Assembly (NCBI RefSeq): GCF_963675165.1 | Contig: NC_087392.1 | Location: forward strand, 699,001 to 763,000 | Length of the DNA stretch: 64,000 bases | Direction of reading: 5' to 3' | Source of the DNA: Halichondria panicea | Taxonomy: Eukaryota; Porifera; Demospongiae; Suberitida; Halichondriidae | Shown: positions 1-10,803 of the stretch, piece by piece | Position numbering within the stretch: the first letter of the stretch is position 1 | How the letters are laid out: each line of letters starts with the position of its first letter | Program-made: the position numbers and the translations under genes | Notes under the pieces: generated by a model | Databases searched by the model: none | What the model was told of the DNA's origin: nothing | What the model saw: the letters and a program-made list of their open reading frames with translations, nothing else

Positions 1-291
1 GGGAGGGGAACCGTTAGTCGTGCAGTTTGCTGCTCCGTAGTCAATACATGCATCTGTCACAGATACTTTGGACTATGGACAATCCAAATTTATGTATGCA
101 ATTACATGTACATTGTACTGTGTCAAATCGCACGTCTAACATCTGTGTTAATATTTTATTTACTGACTGTAATTTTTCATTTGTGCGCTATACTGATTCC
201 CCCCCTGGAACCACACACTGGTATTGTGTTACCTTAACGTTGCATTGATTTGTGTGAATAATTATTATGTTTTAACAAATTTAGAAATGAA

Positions 292-347
292 GGGGATGAA
301 TAATGTCACATGATGCATTGGGATGAATAACGTCACATGATGCATTG
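292..347. repeat. Tandem duplication, about 25 bp
   Basis: Two adjacent near-identical copies of a unit containing gatgaata, then atgtcacatgatgcatt (second copy: acgtcacatgatgcatt). It lies about 200 bp beyond the stop of the LEM kinase. The rest of 1-544 shows no convincing gene. A minus-strand AATAAA-like signal near 450-456 may end the kinase transcript. Confidence 0.6.
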
Positions 348-544
348 TTAAGCTTAGTTACGCTACTGGTAGTGATTATGTAACCTACATTTGTATGAAG
401 ATTTATAATTACACAAGAGCCAATCTTTTCCAAAAATTTGGAACATACTTTTATTTTATGTACAATGAAATGCATGGCAAGTGTCACTAAAATAAAGAAC
501 ATGTACATTACAAATGATATAGAGAAATGACATAATTGTCTGGT

Positions 545-2314
545 TCATTTGATAGCCTTGAGTTTCTTGATGATTTGTTCAGCACTGGGCCTCTTGTTGG
601 GATCCTCATCTACACACATAGTGTACAGTGCTCGCAAGGGAGGGGGGGCTTGAGAGGGTAAAACAAGATGGCCGACTCGAGGGAGCTTTGCACTCACAAC
701 CTCCCATATGATCACTCCAAAGCTCCAGATATCGATTTTCTCGGTAGCTCTTCTTCGATACACCACCTCAGGTGCTGCCCAGGCTATAGTGTAGCCTTTC
801 TGGGCCGTCATATCTGAATCGGATTTACTTCGAGCAATTCCAACATCGGCAATTTTGGCAATGCCATCCATGAGTAAGATGTTTGGGCTCTTAATGTCAC
901 GGTGAACGATAGGGGGCTTGCGGGAGTGAAGGTAATGAAGTCCAGAGGCCACTCCAAGGAGAACTTCTTTGCCGTAAATACCAGTCCACATGTATCTGAT
1001 GTCACGCCTTAGATTGGAGAACAGATCCGACTGCATGAGCTCTGTGACCATGTATAGACAGTTGGGTTGAATGCAGGCACCATAGAACTGAAGTATGTGC
1101 CGGTGTCGAAGCTTGCTGATAATGTCAATCTCTCGTTTGAACAGTTCAATTGCAACAGATGAGGTCTGTATACGGATGACCTTTACCGCAACTTCATCTA
1201 CGGAATCTTTGAGTCCCTTGAACACTTCGCCAAAACCACCCTTTCCAAGCCTCCACAGAGATCCATTGGCCTTCTTGCAAATCTCAACATCGCTAGGTTG
1301 CAATTCCCAGTCATACCCAGTGGTTTCCTGTTGAGCTATACTGTCGTCGGGAGGTTCAGGCGCAAGAGGTGGACTCTCCGGTAGAGACAAGTCGAGTGCA
1401 TTAACTTCACCGATCGATATCGAGTCTCGACTTGAACTGGCTCCAATATTTGAACTACTTCCAGAAACATTCAAAACAGGTCGAGGGTTTTTCGGGCTTC
1501 CAATAGGGATCATTCTACTTGACCTGATGGGTTGGCGTGGGGAAGCGATTTGTTTGACCAAATTTCTCACTCCTGCTCCAATGAATCCGGTAAAAGCAGA
1601 CACTAGCCCTCCACCCTCACGCCTACCCAATGATGCTGAAGGAGACGGTGGTGACAGACTGACATTACTAGAAGGCTGTTTAGGAGGTGGAGTGTGTAAC
1701 AGTGAGGGCCGCTCTTTCTGCCAACTGACAGATGACAATCGCTTGCCGATTTGAAACCGTTGTTCTGGTATAGCACTCTCCTCTCCGTCAATATCATCTG
1801 GCAGTGTTGGATAAAGTCTTTGATATTTTGGGCTCGACGAGGCAACTGGGTGTGCAGATATCTCCCTATCTTCCTCAGAATCTGTTCCACTATTATAGAC
1901 ATTCAATCTTGGCCTCTTAGGCTCAGCCTCGTAGTCATTGGGGGCAGGTCTCTTGTATCCATGCTGCAAACCACTAACAGCTCCTCTAGAGGAAACTCCT
2001 GACAAGTTCCCACGATCTCTAGGTGTGTTTAGTGGCTTGTTTGGTGAGCTCAAAGATGCAACTACATTTCTGCCAGTTGGGGAATTCACATTACCAACGT
2101 TCCTACTTGGAATACCAGCGTTATTTCGATTACTTGCAATTTGCACGGTTTTCTGTACAACTCGACTAGGAGCAGGCCTGCTCATTTTGCCCGGGACTTT
2201 GAGCTTTTTCTGGAGCATTCGTTTGTAGAGATCGCGAGTGGAGTCAGTGATTGGGCCAACCTCAACACCATACTGCTTGAGCTGACGTCTCAGATCATTG
2301 TCGTCAGAGGACAT
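545..2314 (-). CDS. LEM-domain protein kinase (LEM + TKL-type kinase fusion), intronless
   Basis: A single open exon of 589 codons from the ATG at 2314. Residues about 4-43 form a LEM domain (DLRRQLKQYGV, then GPITDSTRDLYKRML), the helix-loop-helix fold that binds BAF at the nuclear envelope and chromatin. Residues about 45-330 are low-complexity, Ser/Pro-rich and carry a bipartite basic stretch (YKRPAP ... PKRPRL), likely a nuclear localisation signal. Residues about 340-589 are a protein kinase: GKGGFGEV loop, VAVKVI lysine, HRDIKSPNILL catalytic loop, AAPE, and DIWSFGVIIWEV. The HRDIKSPN form resembles TKL/MLK kinases. The DFG motif reads DVG, with the metal-binding Asp kept, so the enzyme is probably active. 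No membrane segment is seen. I know of no standard LEM-kinase family; the fusion is read directly from one uninterrupted frame. It is divergent from the NIPA gene about 400 bp away. Confidence 0.85.
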   Translation of the reverse strand: MSSDDNDLRRQLKQYGVEVGPITDSTRDLYKRMLQKKLKVPGKMSRPAPSRVVQKTVQIASNRNNAGIPSRNVGNVNSPTGRNVVASLSSPNKPLNTPRDRGNLSGVSSRGAVSGLQHGYKRPAPNDYEAEPKRPRLNVYNSGTDSEEDREISAHPVASSSPKYQRLYPTLPDDIDGEESAIPEQRFQIGKRLSSVSWQKERPSLLHTPPPKQPSSNVSLSPPSPSASLGRREGGGLVSAFTGFIGAGVRNLVKQIASPRQPIRSSRMIPIGSPKNPRPVLNVSGSSSNIGASSSRDSISIGEVNALDLSLPESPPLAPEPPDDSIAQQETTGYDWELQPSDVEICKKANGSLWRLGKGGFGEVFKGLKDSVDEVAVKVIRIQTSSVAIELFKREIDIISKLRHRHILQFYGACIQPNCLYMVTELMQSDLFSNLRRDIRYMWTGIYGKEVLLGVASGLHYLHSRKPPIVHRDIKSPNILLMDGIAKIADVGIARSKSDSDMTAQKGYTIAWAAPEVVYRRRATEKIDIWSFGVIIWEVVSAKLPRVGHLVLPSQAPPPLRALYTMCVDEDPNKRPSAEQIIKKLKAIK

Positions 2315-2709
2315 GGTATGCACAGTGTGAAGGATACCCTGAAGGAGATATATAACTGATTAATTTTATATAAGGTTTGTTTGTGTGGGCCATGGGATGA
2401 GTGCATGCACGTCATATGATCGTATCAGCTTGTATTTAATATTTGCAAGAGGTTTATGCAATCACACATTAGTAAGCACCTTACAAATACGATTGTATTG
2501 CTTGATATGATTGACAGTTGATTATGTTGGAGAGATCCTTTGGAGAATATAGACTGGACACTTGTAAACTTGCTAGACCTTCAAGTGGGTGGGGCACTGC
2601 TGAGCAGGCATTTCTAAATAGTGAACACTAGACTATAATAAGTTTTCAAGTTGCCTCATCACCTTTTAGAAGTAATCTACTCTCCTGGCCTAAGCGACCT
2701 GATTTAATA
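2315..2709. promoter_or_regulatory. Divergent intergenic promoter region (LEM kinase / NIPA)
   Basis: About 395 bp separate the oppositely oriented start codons of the LEM kinase and the NIPA gene, so both promoters must lie here or overlap. No coding sequence or clear TATA element was recognised. The assignment is from gene geometry only. Confidence 0.5.
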
Positions 2710-4432
2710 ATGGAAGAAGATAAAGTTGATACCCTATCATCAGACAATGGCCACTCCAACAAGGATTTCATCATAGGGCTAATCCTGGCCATCAGCTCAA
2801 GTTTGTTCATTGGTTCAAGTTTCATTATAAAAAAGAAGGGTTTATTAAGAGTAGCAAGATCATCGTCAACCCGAGCTGGTAGCGGGGGCTTTGCTTATCT
2901 CAGAGAGTGGCTCTGGTGGGCAGGTCTTCTTACAATGGCAGTGGGGGAGGCTTCCAACTTTGCTGCGTTTGGATTTGTACCAGCCAGCCTTGTCACAACT
3001 TTGGGAGCACTCAGTGTCTTAATAGCGTGAGTTCATGACGCACATTATAGCTATGTACGTTATTGTATTGTGTTGAGTGTTGTCAGATCAACTGAAGTTA
3101 TCCTTACTAGCTGAATAGGTATACCTTTATTTCTGTAATCCTGTGTATGTTGTCAGAGTGAAATCACCGTTACTAGTGAATAGGTTATTTACACCTTCAT
3201 TACTGTACCTACCTACCCCTGTGTTATTACTGTACCTACCTACCCCTGTGTTATTACTGTACCTACCTACCCCTGTGTTATTAGCTATATTACCTTCATT
3301 ACTGTACCTACCTACCCCTGTGTTATTAGCTATATTACCTTCATTACTGTACCTACCTACTCCTGTGTTATTAGCTATATTACCTTCATTACTGTACCTA
3401 CCTACCCCTGTGTTATTAGCTATATGACCTTCATTACTGTACCTACCTACCCCTGTGTTATTAGCTATATGACCTTCATTACTGTACCTACCTACCCCTG
3501 TGTTATTAGCTATATGACCTTCATTACTGTACCTACCTACCCCTGTGTTATGCAGTGCTGTGCTAGCCTCGGTCATGCTCAATGAGAGGCTCAACATACA
3601 TGGGAAGCTGGGCTGTATACTGGCTATAATAGGCTCCACAGTGGTCGTCATTCACTCTCCAGAGTCACCTGGAGTCGATAATCTCTATGAGACTGGAAAA
3701 AACATGCTATCCCCATGTAAGTGTGCACTACTTACACATAAAGTTCTCTTTGTCAACACGTGTACTAAAAACTATCTGCTAGGCTCTGGGGAAAACTGTT
3801 GTAAAATTATTATTACCAACAATGTGTTTATAACGTATCATTCTTTTGCAGTGTTTATTCTCTACGCTGGCTCTGCTGTCTCCTTGGCAATATACTTGAT
3901 CTTCTGGAAGAGTCCCAAGATTGGACAGACTAACGTTCTGGTATACGTTAGCATTTGCTCTTTACTCGGATCACTGTCCGTTGTCTTTGCTAAAGGACTG
4001 AGTATAGCGATTCGATTGACCGCCTCTGGAAATTCTCAACTGTTAAACCCTCTGGCTTGGTTTTTTCTGATAGCCATGGCGACTGGAATCACCATACAAC
4101 TGAGCTATTTGAACATGGCCCTGGACACCTTCAACACAGCTCTTGTCACCCCTATATATTACGTTATGTTTACTACTCTCTCAATCACTTCATCGGGAAT
4201 TTTATACAAGGAGTGGACTAAGCTATCTATTGCGAATGTTGCTGGAGATCTGTGCGGCTTTGCCACCACCATTTGTGGTGTGTTTCTGCTCCATATGTTC
4301 AAAGATGTCAATGTAACATTCTCCGATTTATTGTCTTCGTCTAATAAAACAAAGACATCATCGAATGAACCTGAATTGCAACCATCATTGAACTCTCCTA
4401 CAAGGACGTTAGATGATTCAGCCACAGTGTAG
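2710..4432 (+). CDS. NIPA-family magnesium transporter
   Basis: Three exons (2710-3026, 3556-3716, 3852-4432) give a 352-residue protein, the usual NIPA length. The family is EmrE/DMT-like, with nine membrane helices, and moves Mg2+ across plasma or endosomal membranes. The first exon carries a membrane segment and the family hallmark [16 protein letters not shown], then [16 protein letters not shown] and [13 protein letters not shown]. Exon 2 continues with the conserved [14 protein letters not shown]. Exon 3 holds the remaining helices, including [11 protein letters not shown], and a polar Ser/Thr-rich tail. Introns are joined in frame (phases 2 and 1). Intron 1 is almost entirely a 45-bp minisatellite that runs into the acceptor. 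I cannot tell NIPA1 to NIPA4 apart from sequence alone. Confidence 0.9.
3187..3555. repeat. 45-bp minisatellite in NIPA intron 1
   Basis: About six to seven copies of a 45-bp unit (ccttcattactgtacctacc followed by tacccctgtgttattagcta and tatta); some early copies are shortened to 27 bp. The last copy is interrupted by gcag, which supplies the 3' splice site of NIPA exon 2. Because 45 is a multiple of three, the array gives a long repetitive open frame on the minus strand, which I treat as spurious. Confidence 0.9.
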
Positions 4433-4583
4433 CTAGCTTAGGTTGTGTATTTTTATTGGATATTTTACTCTTTATTATGCAATATTGTTCACTTCATAGA
4501 TGAATTTATGAACTCTTGCTATTAACTTATTAACAGTGGTGATTGAATAGAGCAATTAATTAGACCCTAACTCCCACCCCAAA

Positions 4584-5747
4584 ATGAGCACATGTCTGGG
4601 AAAGGTATCTGGTGTTTTATTGGACCTGAGTGGTACTCTGCATGTGGACAACACTCCCACACCTTCAGCAGTCAGTGCACTGAACAGGTGACTACATTGT
4701 GGATCACTTTAATACGTCTGTTGTACGTCTGTGTGTATCAAATTGTAATGCATGGCTACAGGCTGAGAGATGTGTGCGTGCCATTTCGCTTCATAACAAA
4801 CACTACTAAAGAGTCGAAGAGAATCTTGTATGCACGACTGAGAGGCATAGGTAACATTACAACTATGTAGTGCATTTTGGGGACTATGGTTTTAATACTA
4901 CGATGCTATTTTGTGCTCCCCAAAGGTTTTGATATTTCAGAAGACGAGATCTTCACATCACTGACAGCAGCCAGACGGCTGATTGAGGCTGACAAGCTGC
5001 ACCCACTCCTGCTGTTAGAGGACTCGGCAAGGGAGGACTTTGAAGGAGTTGTTGATGGTTGCACGCAGCAGCAGCAGCATGACTGTGTGGTAGTTGGACT
5101 AGCTCCTTCACGTTTTGGGTACACTCACCTCAACCAAGCTTTCAGGTATAGGTTTGATTTACATTGTGTAATTATTTGTTGTTTTACTCCGGCCTTCTAT
5201 TGTGCCCATGCATGCAGGTTGCTTCTCGGAGGAAGTAGACTGATTGCCATTCATAGAGCCAAATACTACAAGAAGGAGGATGGGATAGCCATCGGTCCAG
5301 GTCCATACGTGGCAGCTCTCGAGTATGCTAGCGGGTGTACAGCTCAAGTGGTGGGGAAACCAGAGCCGTCGTTCTTCAACTCTGTTCTGAAAGAAATCGA
5401 CTGCCCTATTAGTGAAGCTGTCATGATTGGAGATGTGAGTACAAGATCAACTCAAAAAGAGTTATTTTTCTACATGTATGGTAGTTTTGATTACTCATGT
5501 TCAGTTTCTATACAATACAGGATATTCTTAATGATATCAAAGGTGCTCAAGACATGGGAATGAAAGGAATACTTGTAAAAACAGGTAGGCACTTTTAATT
5601 CAGAGAGTCTGAATAATTCATCATTTTTTTAAAATACATTCAGGGAAATATCGAGATGGTGATGAGAAGACTGTACACTCACCACCAAGATTAGTGTGCG
5701 ATAACTTTGCAGAAGCTGTTGAAATAATAATATCGAACAACAAATAA
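4584..5747 (+). CDS. HDHD2: HDHD2-like HAD-superfamily phosphatase
   Basis: Six exons (4584-4687, 4762-4850, 4926-5145, 5218-5434, 5521-5584, 5644-5747) join in frame to 265 residues, close to vertebrate HDHD2 (about 259). The product is a HAD-like hydrolase with a C2 cap. The first motif reads LLDLSGTLHVD, as in HDHD2, where the second Asp of DxD is Ser. Further landmarks are FITNTTKESK (motif II), FDISEDEIFTSLTAAR, GPGPYVAALEYA, VVGKPEPSFF (motif III Lys) and VMIGDD (motif IV, split by intron 4). The substrate of the family is poorly defined. The gene starts about 150 bp after NIPA on the same strand and ends about 100 bp from the convergent ANKLE2 stop. Confidence 0.9.
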
Positions 5748-5848
5748 TTCTTAGCCAGAATGTTCATGAAGTGATGTTAAATGATGATGAATATTTATTT
5801 CATAATCAAGTGATAATGGCTTGGCAAGAAAATATTTCTAATCATGTA

Positions 5849-8800
5849 TCACAAAATTTTAGGGGTATAGGAAAGTTTTCCGTATCTAGTGGGAGTCATA
5901 ATGTGAGCGTTCCGACGAGGGGTAGTGCTGATGCTGCCATTCAGAGAGTGGGGGGTCCTTCCTTGGGGGGTGGTCGGCTGTCTTGGCCAGTAGCGGACCA
6001 TCGTGGGAGTGTTGTTAGTACTGTTCCTGGATCGGCCGAGAGACGTGCCAGAAGCAACCAGAGGACTGGAGCTCCCATAGGTCTGCAGTGATGGACTTGA
6101 GAACACCAGCGGACTAACGGGGTGAGGGGTAGAGGTGGAGGTGTTGTCTGACGGTAGCTTCCGTGGAGTTTTCCAACTGTGAAAAGAAAAATGTATTGGA
6201 CATTAGACAAACGTTTATAATAAGTAAAAAGTAGCCACAGGGAATCACTTGAATCCACCACTGTCACAAATTGGGAAGTTTCCATGTGATTTAGAAGCCC
6301 AAAGGGCTTGTTGTAGTATGCGCACAGTGTCTAAACATTTTACAGAATCAACAGTGAGGCTCTAGCCAATCAGTTATCTAATCTCTGTAGTACATGATCT
6401 TCTAAGTTGGATAGAAGTATAGAACACTACTTCTAGCCAATCAGATTGCAGAATTTATGGCTGACATGATCTAAAGTATTTTATTATACAAGACTACGTG
6501 ATTAGATCATAGCAACAGTGAGGCTCTATTCTGATTGTTCTTCTTATCTTCTAACCTACATGTACATGTATTCTACATGATTTGCCAAGTACTTCTAGTT
6601 TGGATAGAACACAACTTCTAGCCAATCAGATTGCAGGGTTTATGATATGAGTTAAAACATCCAAAAAGTTTAGCACCCCCGATGGGACTCGAACCCACAA
6701 CCTTTGAATTAGAAGTCCAATGCGCTACCATTGCGCCACAAGGGCCTATATGAAGACAAACAAAACAAACGTGGTTGGTACTCACGTTTTCTTATCTTCT
6801 TCGGAGAAGTTGTCCAACAAACCGAGCCACTTTGTAATACACGGATACTCCAAGGGATCAGGAGTCACAGAACAGAAAGCAAGAAACACGTCATAGTCCA
6901 ACTTTGTAGGGGAGTCCCTGTGGAGTACAAGGTACACACGTTAACGTCAACACAATTACCTTACTCACCCTGAAATGAACACGGGATCTTCATCCACGCG
7001 AAGGGAAGCTTTTTGTGAAAATATCTCAGACAGGACATCAGCATCTACAGGCGAGGTGTACGGAGAGTCTTCCATAGTCACGCCTGCTTCTTCCACAACA
7101 TCTTCATCAAACAACTTGCATGACACCTTGCTGCTGCTCCTGCTGTTCTCCACACCAGCTATGGAGTTCTGTGTTGCGATGAGAGGGCTCTCCCTGTCCA
7201 CAGGGCCCATACAATCATTACCGGAACGACATTGAAGATAGTCTTCCAACAGTTCAAACCCTTCAGGCTTTGAAAGATCACAAGCAGTTCCCAAGAAGTC
7301 CCAATATTCAGTCCACCCAACATTACTCTTGTGTGCCAGTTGTCTAATAGATAAATATGCATAGACACAGACACATTTGATATTATGTACACACGCACGC
7401 ACGCACACACACACACACACGCACACACACACACACGCACACACACACGCACACACACACACACACACACACGCACGCACACACGCACACACGCACGCAC
7501 ACACACACACACACACACACGCACGCACACACACACACACGCACGCACACACACACACGCACACACCTTCCAATTCTTTCCATTCCTCTTTCAGAATCTG
7601 CCCGCTTGATTCTGACCAGCTCCCTCGTCCCCCCAGTGCTCCGGCCGGGGCTCCTCCAATCCTGATAAAAGTGCTTGGCCTCCTTGGGAGACATTGGCCC
7701 AGCCAGTCCGTTACTGAGTTGGGGCAGCTCACAACCGTCCACCTGTGACTCGATGGCGTCCAGCTGCCCTAACGTCACAGGATGACCCAGCCGAGGAGGA
7801 GTAGAGTTGTCCTCAGTGCGAAGAACTGGCACGTAGAAAATCTCAGGCTCTATATAGAGAAGAAAGCATGAAACAGTGCATGTACATGTACATGGAATAC
7901 AGGGCAGTCAATTTTGAAGGAGGAATATAACGATTACAATTATGTAACAGTCTAAAATAGGGAGGTGACAAAAACAAAAACAGCACAATAACAATATCAA
8001 GAGCTCAGGAGTAGTATGAAGTCTATCTCAACTTGCGGGGGATTTATTATCCAAAAAAGTTAACAAATTATTATACCTGCTAGTAATTCTTCAATCTTGG
8101 TTTTAACTTCCAGGTTCTTCTGCTTCTGACAGATGATCTCAGCTGGTGTTTTACCCTCTTTATTCTTTATGGTTGTGCTTGTGAGTGGTAAGGACAATAA
8201 GAGAGCTACAATTTCTGTGTGACCCCATTTGCAGGCAAAGTGTAGAGGCGTCTCACCAAACTGTGGATGAAAAGCAAGGGGTTTGAGTTACACAGATTGC
8301 ATTCCATGATGAATATACATACACATTGGGCATGCTCTGGGGCATGCTGCTTTGACTATTCAGTTACTACTTATGCATATAACCTTTGATGTCTGGCATA
8401 AAAGCTTGGCTTCATGGTCAAGCACAACAATGCAGCCACACAAGCATTCAACAATACATTATTAGTGTAGCGTGATATCAAGAATAGCCATCAATGCATG
8501 TACCCACCCCTTTGTCTTGCATGTTGAGATAGAGATCTAAGAGATGTTCTTTTCTTGAGGGTCTCACATTCTCAGGGTTATCATCAGGGTAAACCATTGC
8601 CCAAAAGTTGTTATCTTGAAGAACCCACAATAGTTGTCTGCAAATGTCCACTTGACCAGCAATCACTGCACAGTGAAGGGCGTTATAGCGAGTGGGAGGT
8701 TTCAATATTTCCGGGGCATCTCCTGAGTTAATTAGATAGCGAGGGTTTCTCCGTACACACTTTAAGAAAGACTCAATATCTCCTTTCTCAATCATAATTC

Positions 8801-9317
8801 GAAACATGTTCAAGTCGGGGGTCTTCAAGCTCGGAAAAGTGTTGGCTTTCTCAAAATTCTTATCAGGTGAGCTGACTTGTCCTAAATCCCTCTCGTCCCT
8901 CCCAGATTCATTGATAGTCTGCTGTGAGAATGACTCTGCTTTGGATTGCGAATCAAATTTCTTGAACCGAGCACCTGGTATGCCTTTGATGGCTTTCAGT
9001 GCGTCTGACTTGTTCGTATAGAATGGAGATAGGTGCGGATGACCAGTACTTCCGTCGTCGTTGGGTGTGGACAATACAGCGGCTACTCCATAGTAGCCTT
9101 TGGCTCTCATTGATGGACAATGTGATTGATCGTTAATGACTTGAGGGGACTCAGGGACACAAGCGGTTGCAGCAGGTGATGCAGATGGAGGAGTATTCAG
9201 AGCAGCCTGCAGTTTTCTGATCATAAATTGTCTGGTAGATGATGTCACAGGGATCCCTTGAAACAAGCTGTGCTCCTGCAGTGCTTGACGGAGCTCCTCA
9301 TCACTCCACTGCTCCAT
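5849..9317 (-). CDS. ANKLE2: ANKLE2 (LEM4): ankyrin-repeat and LEM-domain protein
   Basis: Six exons, approximately 8505-9317, 8076-8261, 7567-7850, 6971-7353, 6784-6920 and 5849-6179, give about 710 residues. The order is: LEM domain at residues 1-40 ([15 protein letters not shown] ... [13 protein letters not shown]); a caulimovirus-viroplasmin/RNase H1-N-like module ([12 protein letters not shown] ... [14 protein letters not shown]); ankyrin repeats ([39 protein letters not shown]); the ANKLE2-specific [10 protein letters not shown] ... GFELLEDYL; and a disordered tail. ANKLE2 promotes BAF dephosphorylation after mitosis by restraining VRK1 and recruiting PP2A. The vertebrate protein has an N-terminal membrane helix before LEM. 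Here the ATG sits directly at the LEM domain and I see no upstream exon, so the anchor appears absent. The donor of exon 3 lies in a (GT)n tract. A tRNA-Arg lies in the last intron. Confidence 0.9.
6345..6645. repeat. Imperfect direct repeat in ANKLE2 intron
   Basis: Two related segments (about 6345-6465 and 6507-6645) both begin caacagtgaggctcta and both end with ttctagccaatcagattgca and a tttatg run. They lie next to the tRNA-Arg gene in the last ANKLE2 intron. This looks like a local duplication; no coding content is seen. Confidence 0.6.
6674..6745 (-). tRNA. tRNA-Arg (anticodon TCT)
   Basis: A 72-nt cloverleaf on the minus strand. The acceptor 5' strand GCCCTTG pairs with CGGGGGT, all seven pairs formed with three G-U wobbles. 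The D-arm is GCGC/GCGC with an AATGGTA loop. The anticodon stem TTGGA/TTCAA encloses CTTCTAA (TCT). The T-arm is GTGGG/CCCAT with TTCGAGT. A run of five T residues follows about 7 nt downstream, fitting a Pol III terminator. No intron is seen. It lies in the last ANKLE2 intron, in the same orientation as the host gene. Confidence 0.93.
7385..7566. repeat. (AC)n microsatellite, about 180 bp
   Basis: Interrupted (AC)n with acgc variants. On the transcribed (minus) strand of ANKLE2 it is (GT)n, and the 5' splice site of exon 3 (..GGAAG then gtgtgtgcgtg) is the first part of the repeat. Confidence 0.95.
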
Positions 9318-9659
9318 GACAGCACTACCTCCAACAGCCAGTAGTGTAGCTAAAATCCAACCATTGAGAACAGAACTTTATTCGCTGCAGCCTATTTTAG
9401 ATTCTTAATGAAGCCCCCCACCATATTATGAGCTCTACATGTACTAACATGACAGCATGCACAATAAAATGTTTTTGCCAATATAACTTCACTAAAGTAA
9501 AAGGTGAGTAAAACAACATAAGAGTATGACTGTATGAGAGGAACAGATGTGTGGTAAGGGTATGACGGGGGACACGAGATATATTGGTGGATTGAAGTTG
9601 GCCTACAGGTATTGAACATAATATTATGCTGTGATAACGAAGTGAACTAGATCTACTAC

Positions 9660-10377
9660 TTAGTCCTCGGCATCGCTGTAGTCATCATCATCCTCTTCCT
9701 CGGTGGACACTTTGGCTTGTTCCTCATCTCTGTTGAATTTGCCTTTCCTCCATAAGTCCATTTCGTGCTCATATCTTTCTTTGTCTCGTACAGCGTCGGC
9801 TTGGTAAGGTGCTTTTTCCATGTCCGACATCTCACCCCATCGAGCTCCGAGAACTTTAGAAATATCTCCAACTGTTTTTTCGGGGTTATCCTGCTTTATT
9901 TTGGAGCGGTTCTTATTGCTGAAGAAAAAGAACCCAGTCCTGTAGGGGGAAAATTACAGGGATTATAAATAAATCAACTCACAGGCAGCAGCTAGCTATT
10001 ACCATAACTAGCTAACGCCCACTCACAAGCAAACGGACTAATACTTACAAGTTCTTCTTGGGCTTAGTGGTGTCCTTGACCTTCTTAGTCTTTGCTTCAG
10101 GATGGCTAGCCACATAAGCCTCCATATCACGCTTATATCTCTCCTTGTCAGTGGCTGCCTTTGCTGCGTAGGGTTCCTTGTCCTCTTCATCCATTTCTCT
10201 CCACATGCCAGACAAAGCCTTGGACTTTTGCCCCAGGAGTCCCTTCTTGCCATCTCCTAAATCGACTTTCACCGAGGCTTGGTTGTCTTGGACAAAGAAA
10301 GCATAAGCGCTGGCTGCTTTTTTCGGTTGGCCAGATGCTTTTCTGGAGACAGCTCCTTTCGACTTTCTTGGAGGCAT
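9660..10377 (-). CDS. HMGB-type chromatin protein with two HMG boxes
   Basis: Two exons (10049-10377 and 9660-9939) give 202 residues, the size of vertebrate HMGB1 to HMGB3. The start is at MPPRKSKGAVSRK. Box A spans residues about 20-90 (AASAYAFFVQDNQ ... LSGMWREMDEEDKEPYAAKA), then a basic linker KTKKVKDTTKPKKN. The intron falls just before box B (TGFFFFSNKNRSKIKQDNP ... LGARWGEMSDMEKAPYQ). The tail is short and acidic (STEEEDDDDYSDAED), as in HMGB proteins. The role is DNA bending and chromatin architecture in the nucleus. The 3' end lies close to the ANKLE2 start; a minus-strand AATAAA near 9377-9383 is the likely polyadenylation signal. Confidence 0.9.
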
Positions 10378-10803
10378 CTTCGGTTTGTGGTATTTTTGCA
10401 GACTTTGGTTGAGATCTTCTTTGCTTCTCACTTCGTTTCAAATTTCTAAGGGCTGTTTTTGAGTGTAGAGGCTTTAATCCACTCGTTTCTTCACCGGAGA
10501 AAGCTTTGGACAATGTATATACTTTGATGACATACACCGGTAGTAGCACTATACAACACTACAGCCAACGTTGAGTATAGCCCGCCAAATAGAACTGTAC
10601 AGTATCTCTCTAGGCAAAAACACAGAGAAGTCTATGGTAACTTGATTGTATGTCTATTGCACATGCGCAAGAAAGAATGTATGATGTCACTATTTCCTGT
10701 ATTAATTTTAGATTTGGTAAAGAGCGAGTCAGAACAAAAAACAAATACTGCATTTTAAGTTTTGGTAAAGAACGTTGCCAAACAAAAACAGAATCAACTA
10801 ATG

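Noticed and set aside
3127-3651. Long minus-strand open frame of repeated [12 protein letters not shown] units
   Set aside because: It is the translation of the 45-bp minisatellite in a NIPA intron; the unit length divisible by three keeps the frame open by chance.
7377-7832. Open frames of His-Thr or Cys-Val repeats over (AC)n tracts (also at 29.9, 36.6, 40.8 and 42.0 kb)
   Set aside because: Dinucleotide repeats give open frames in several phases; splice sites place them in introns.
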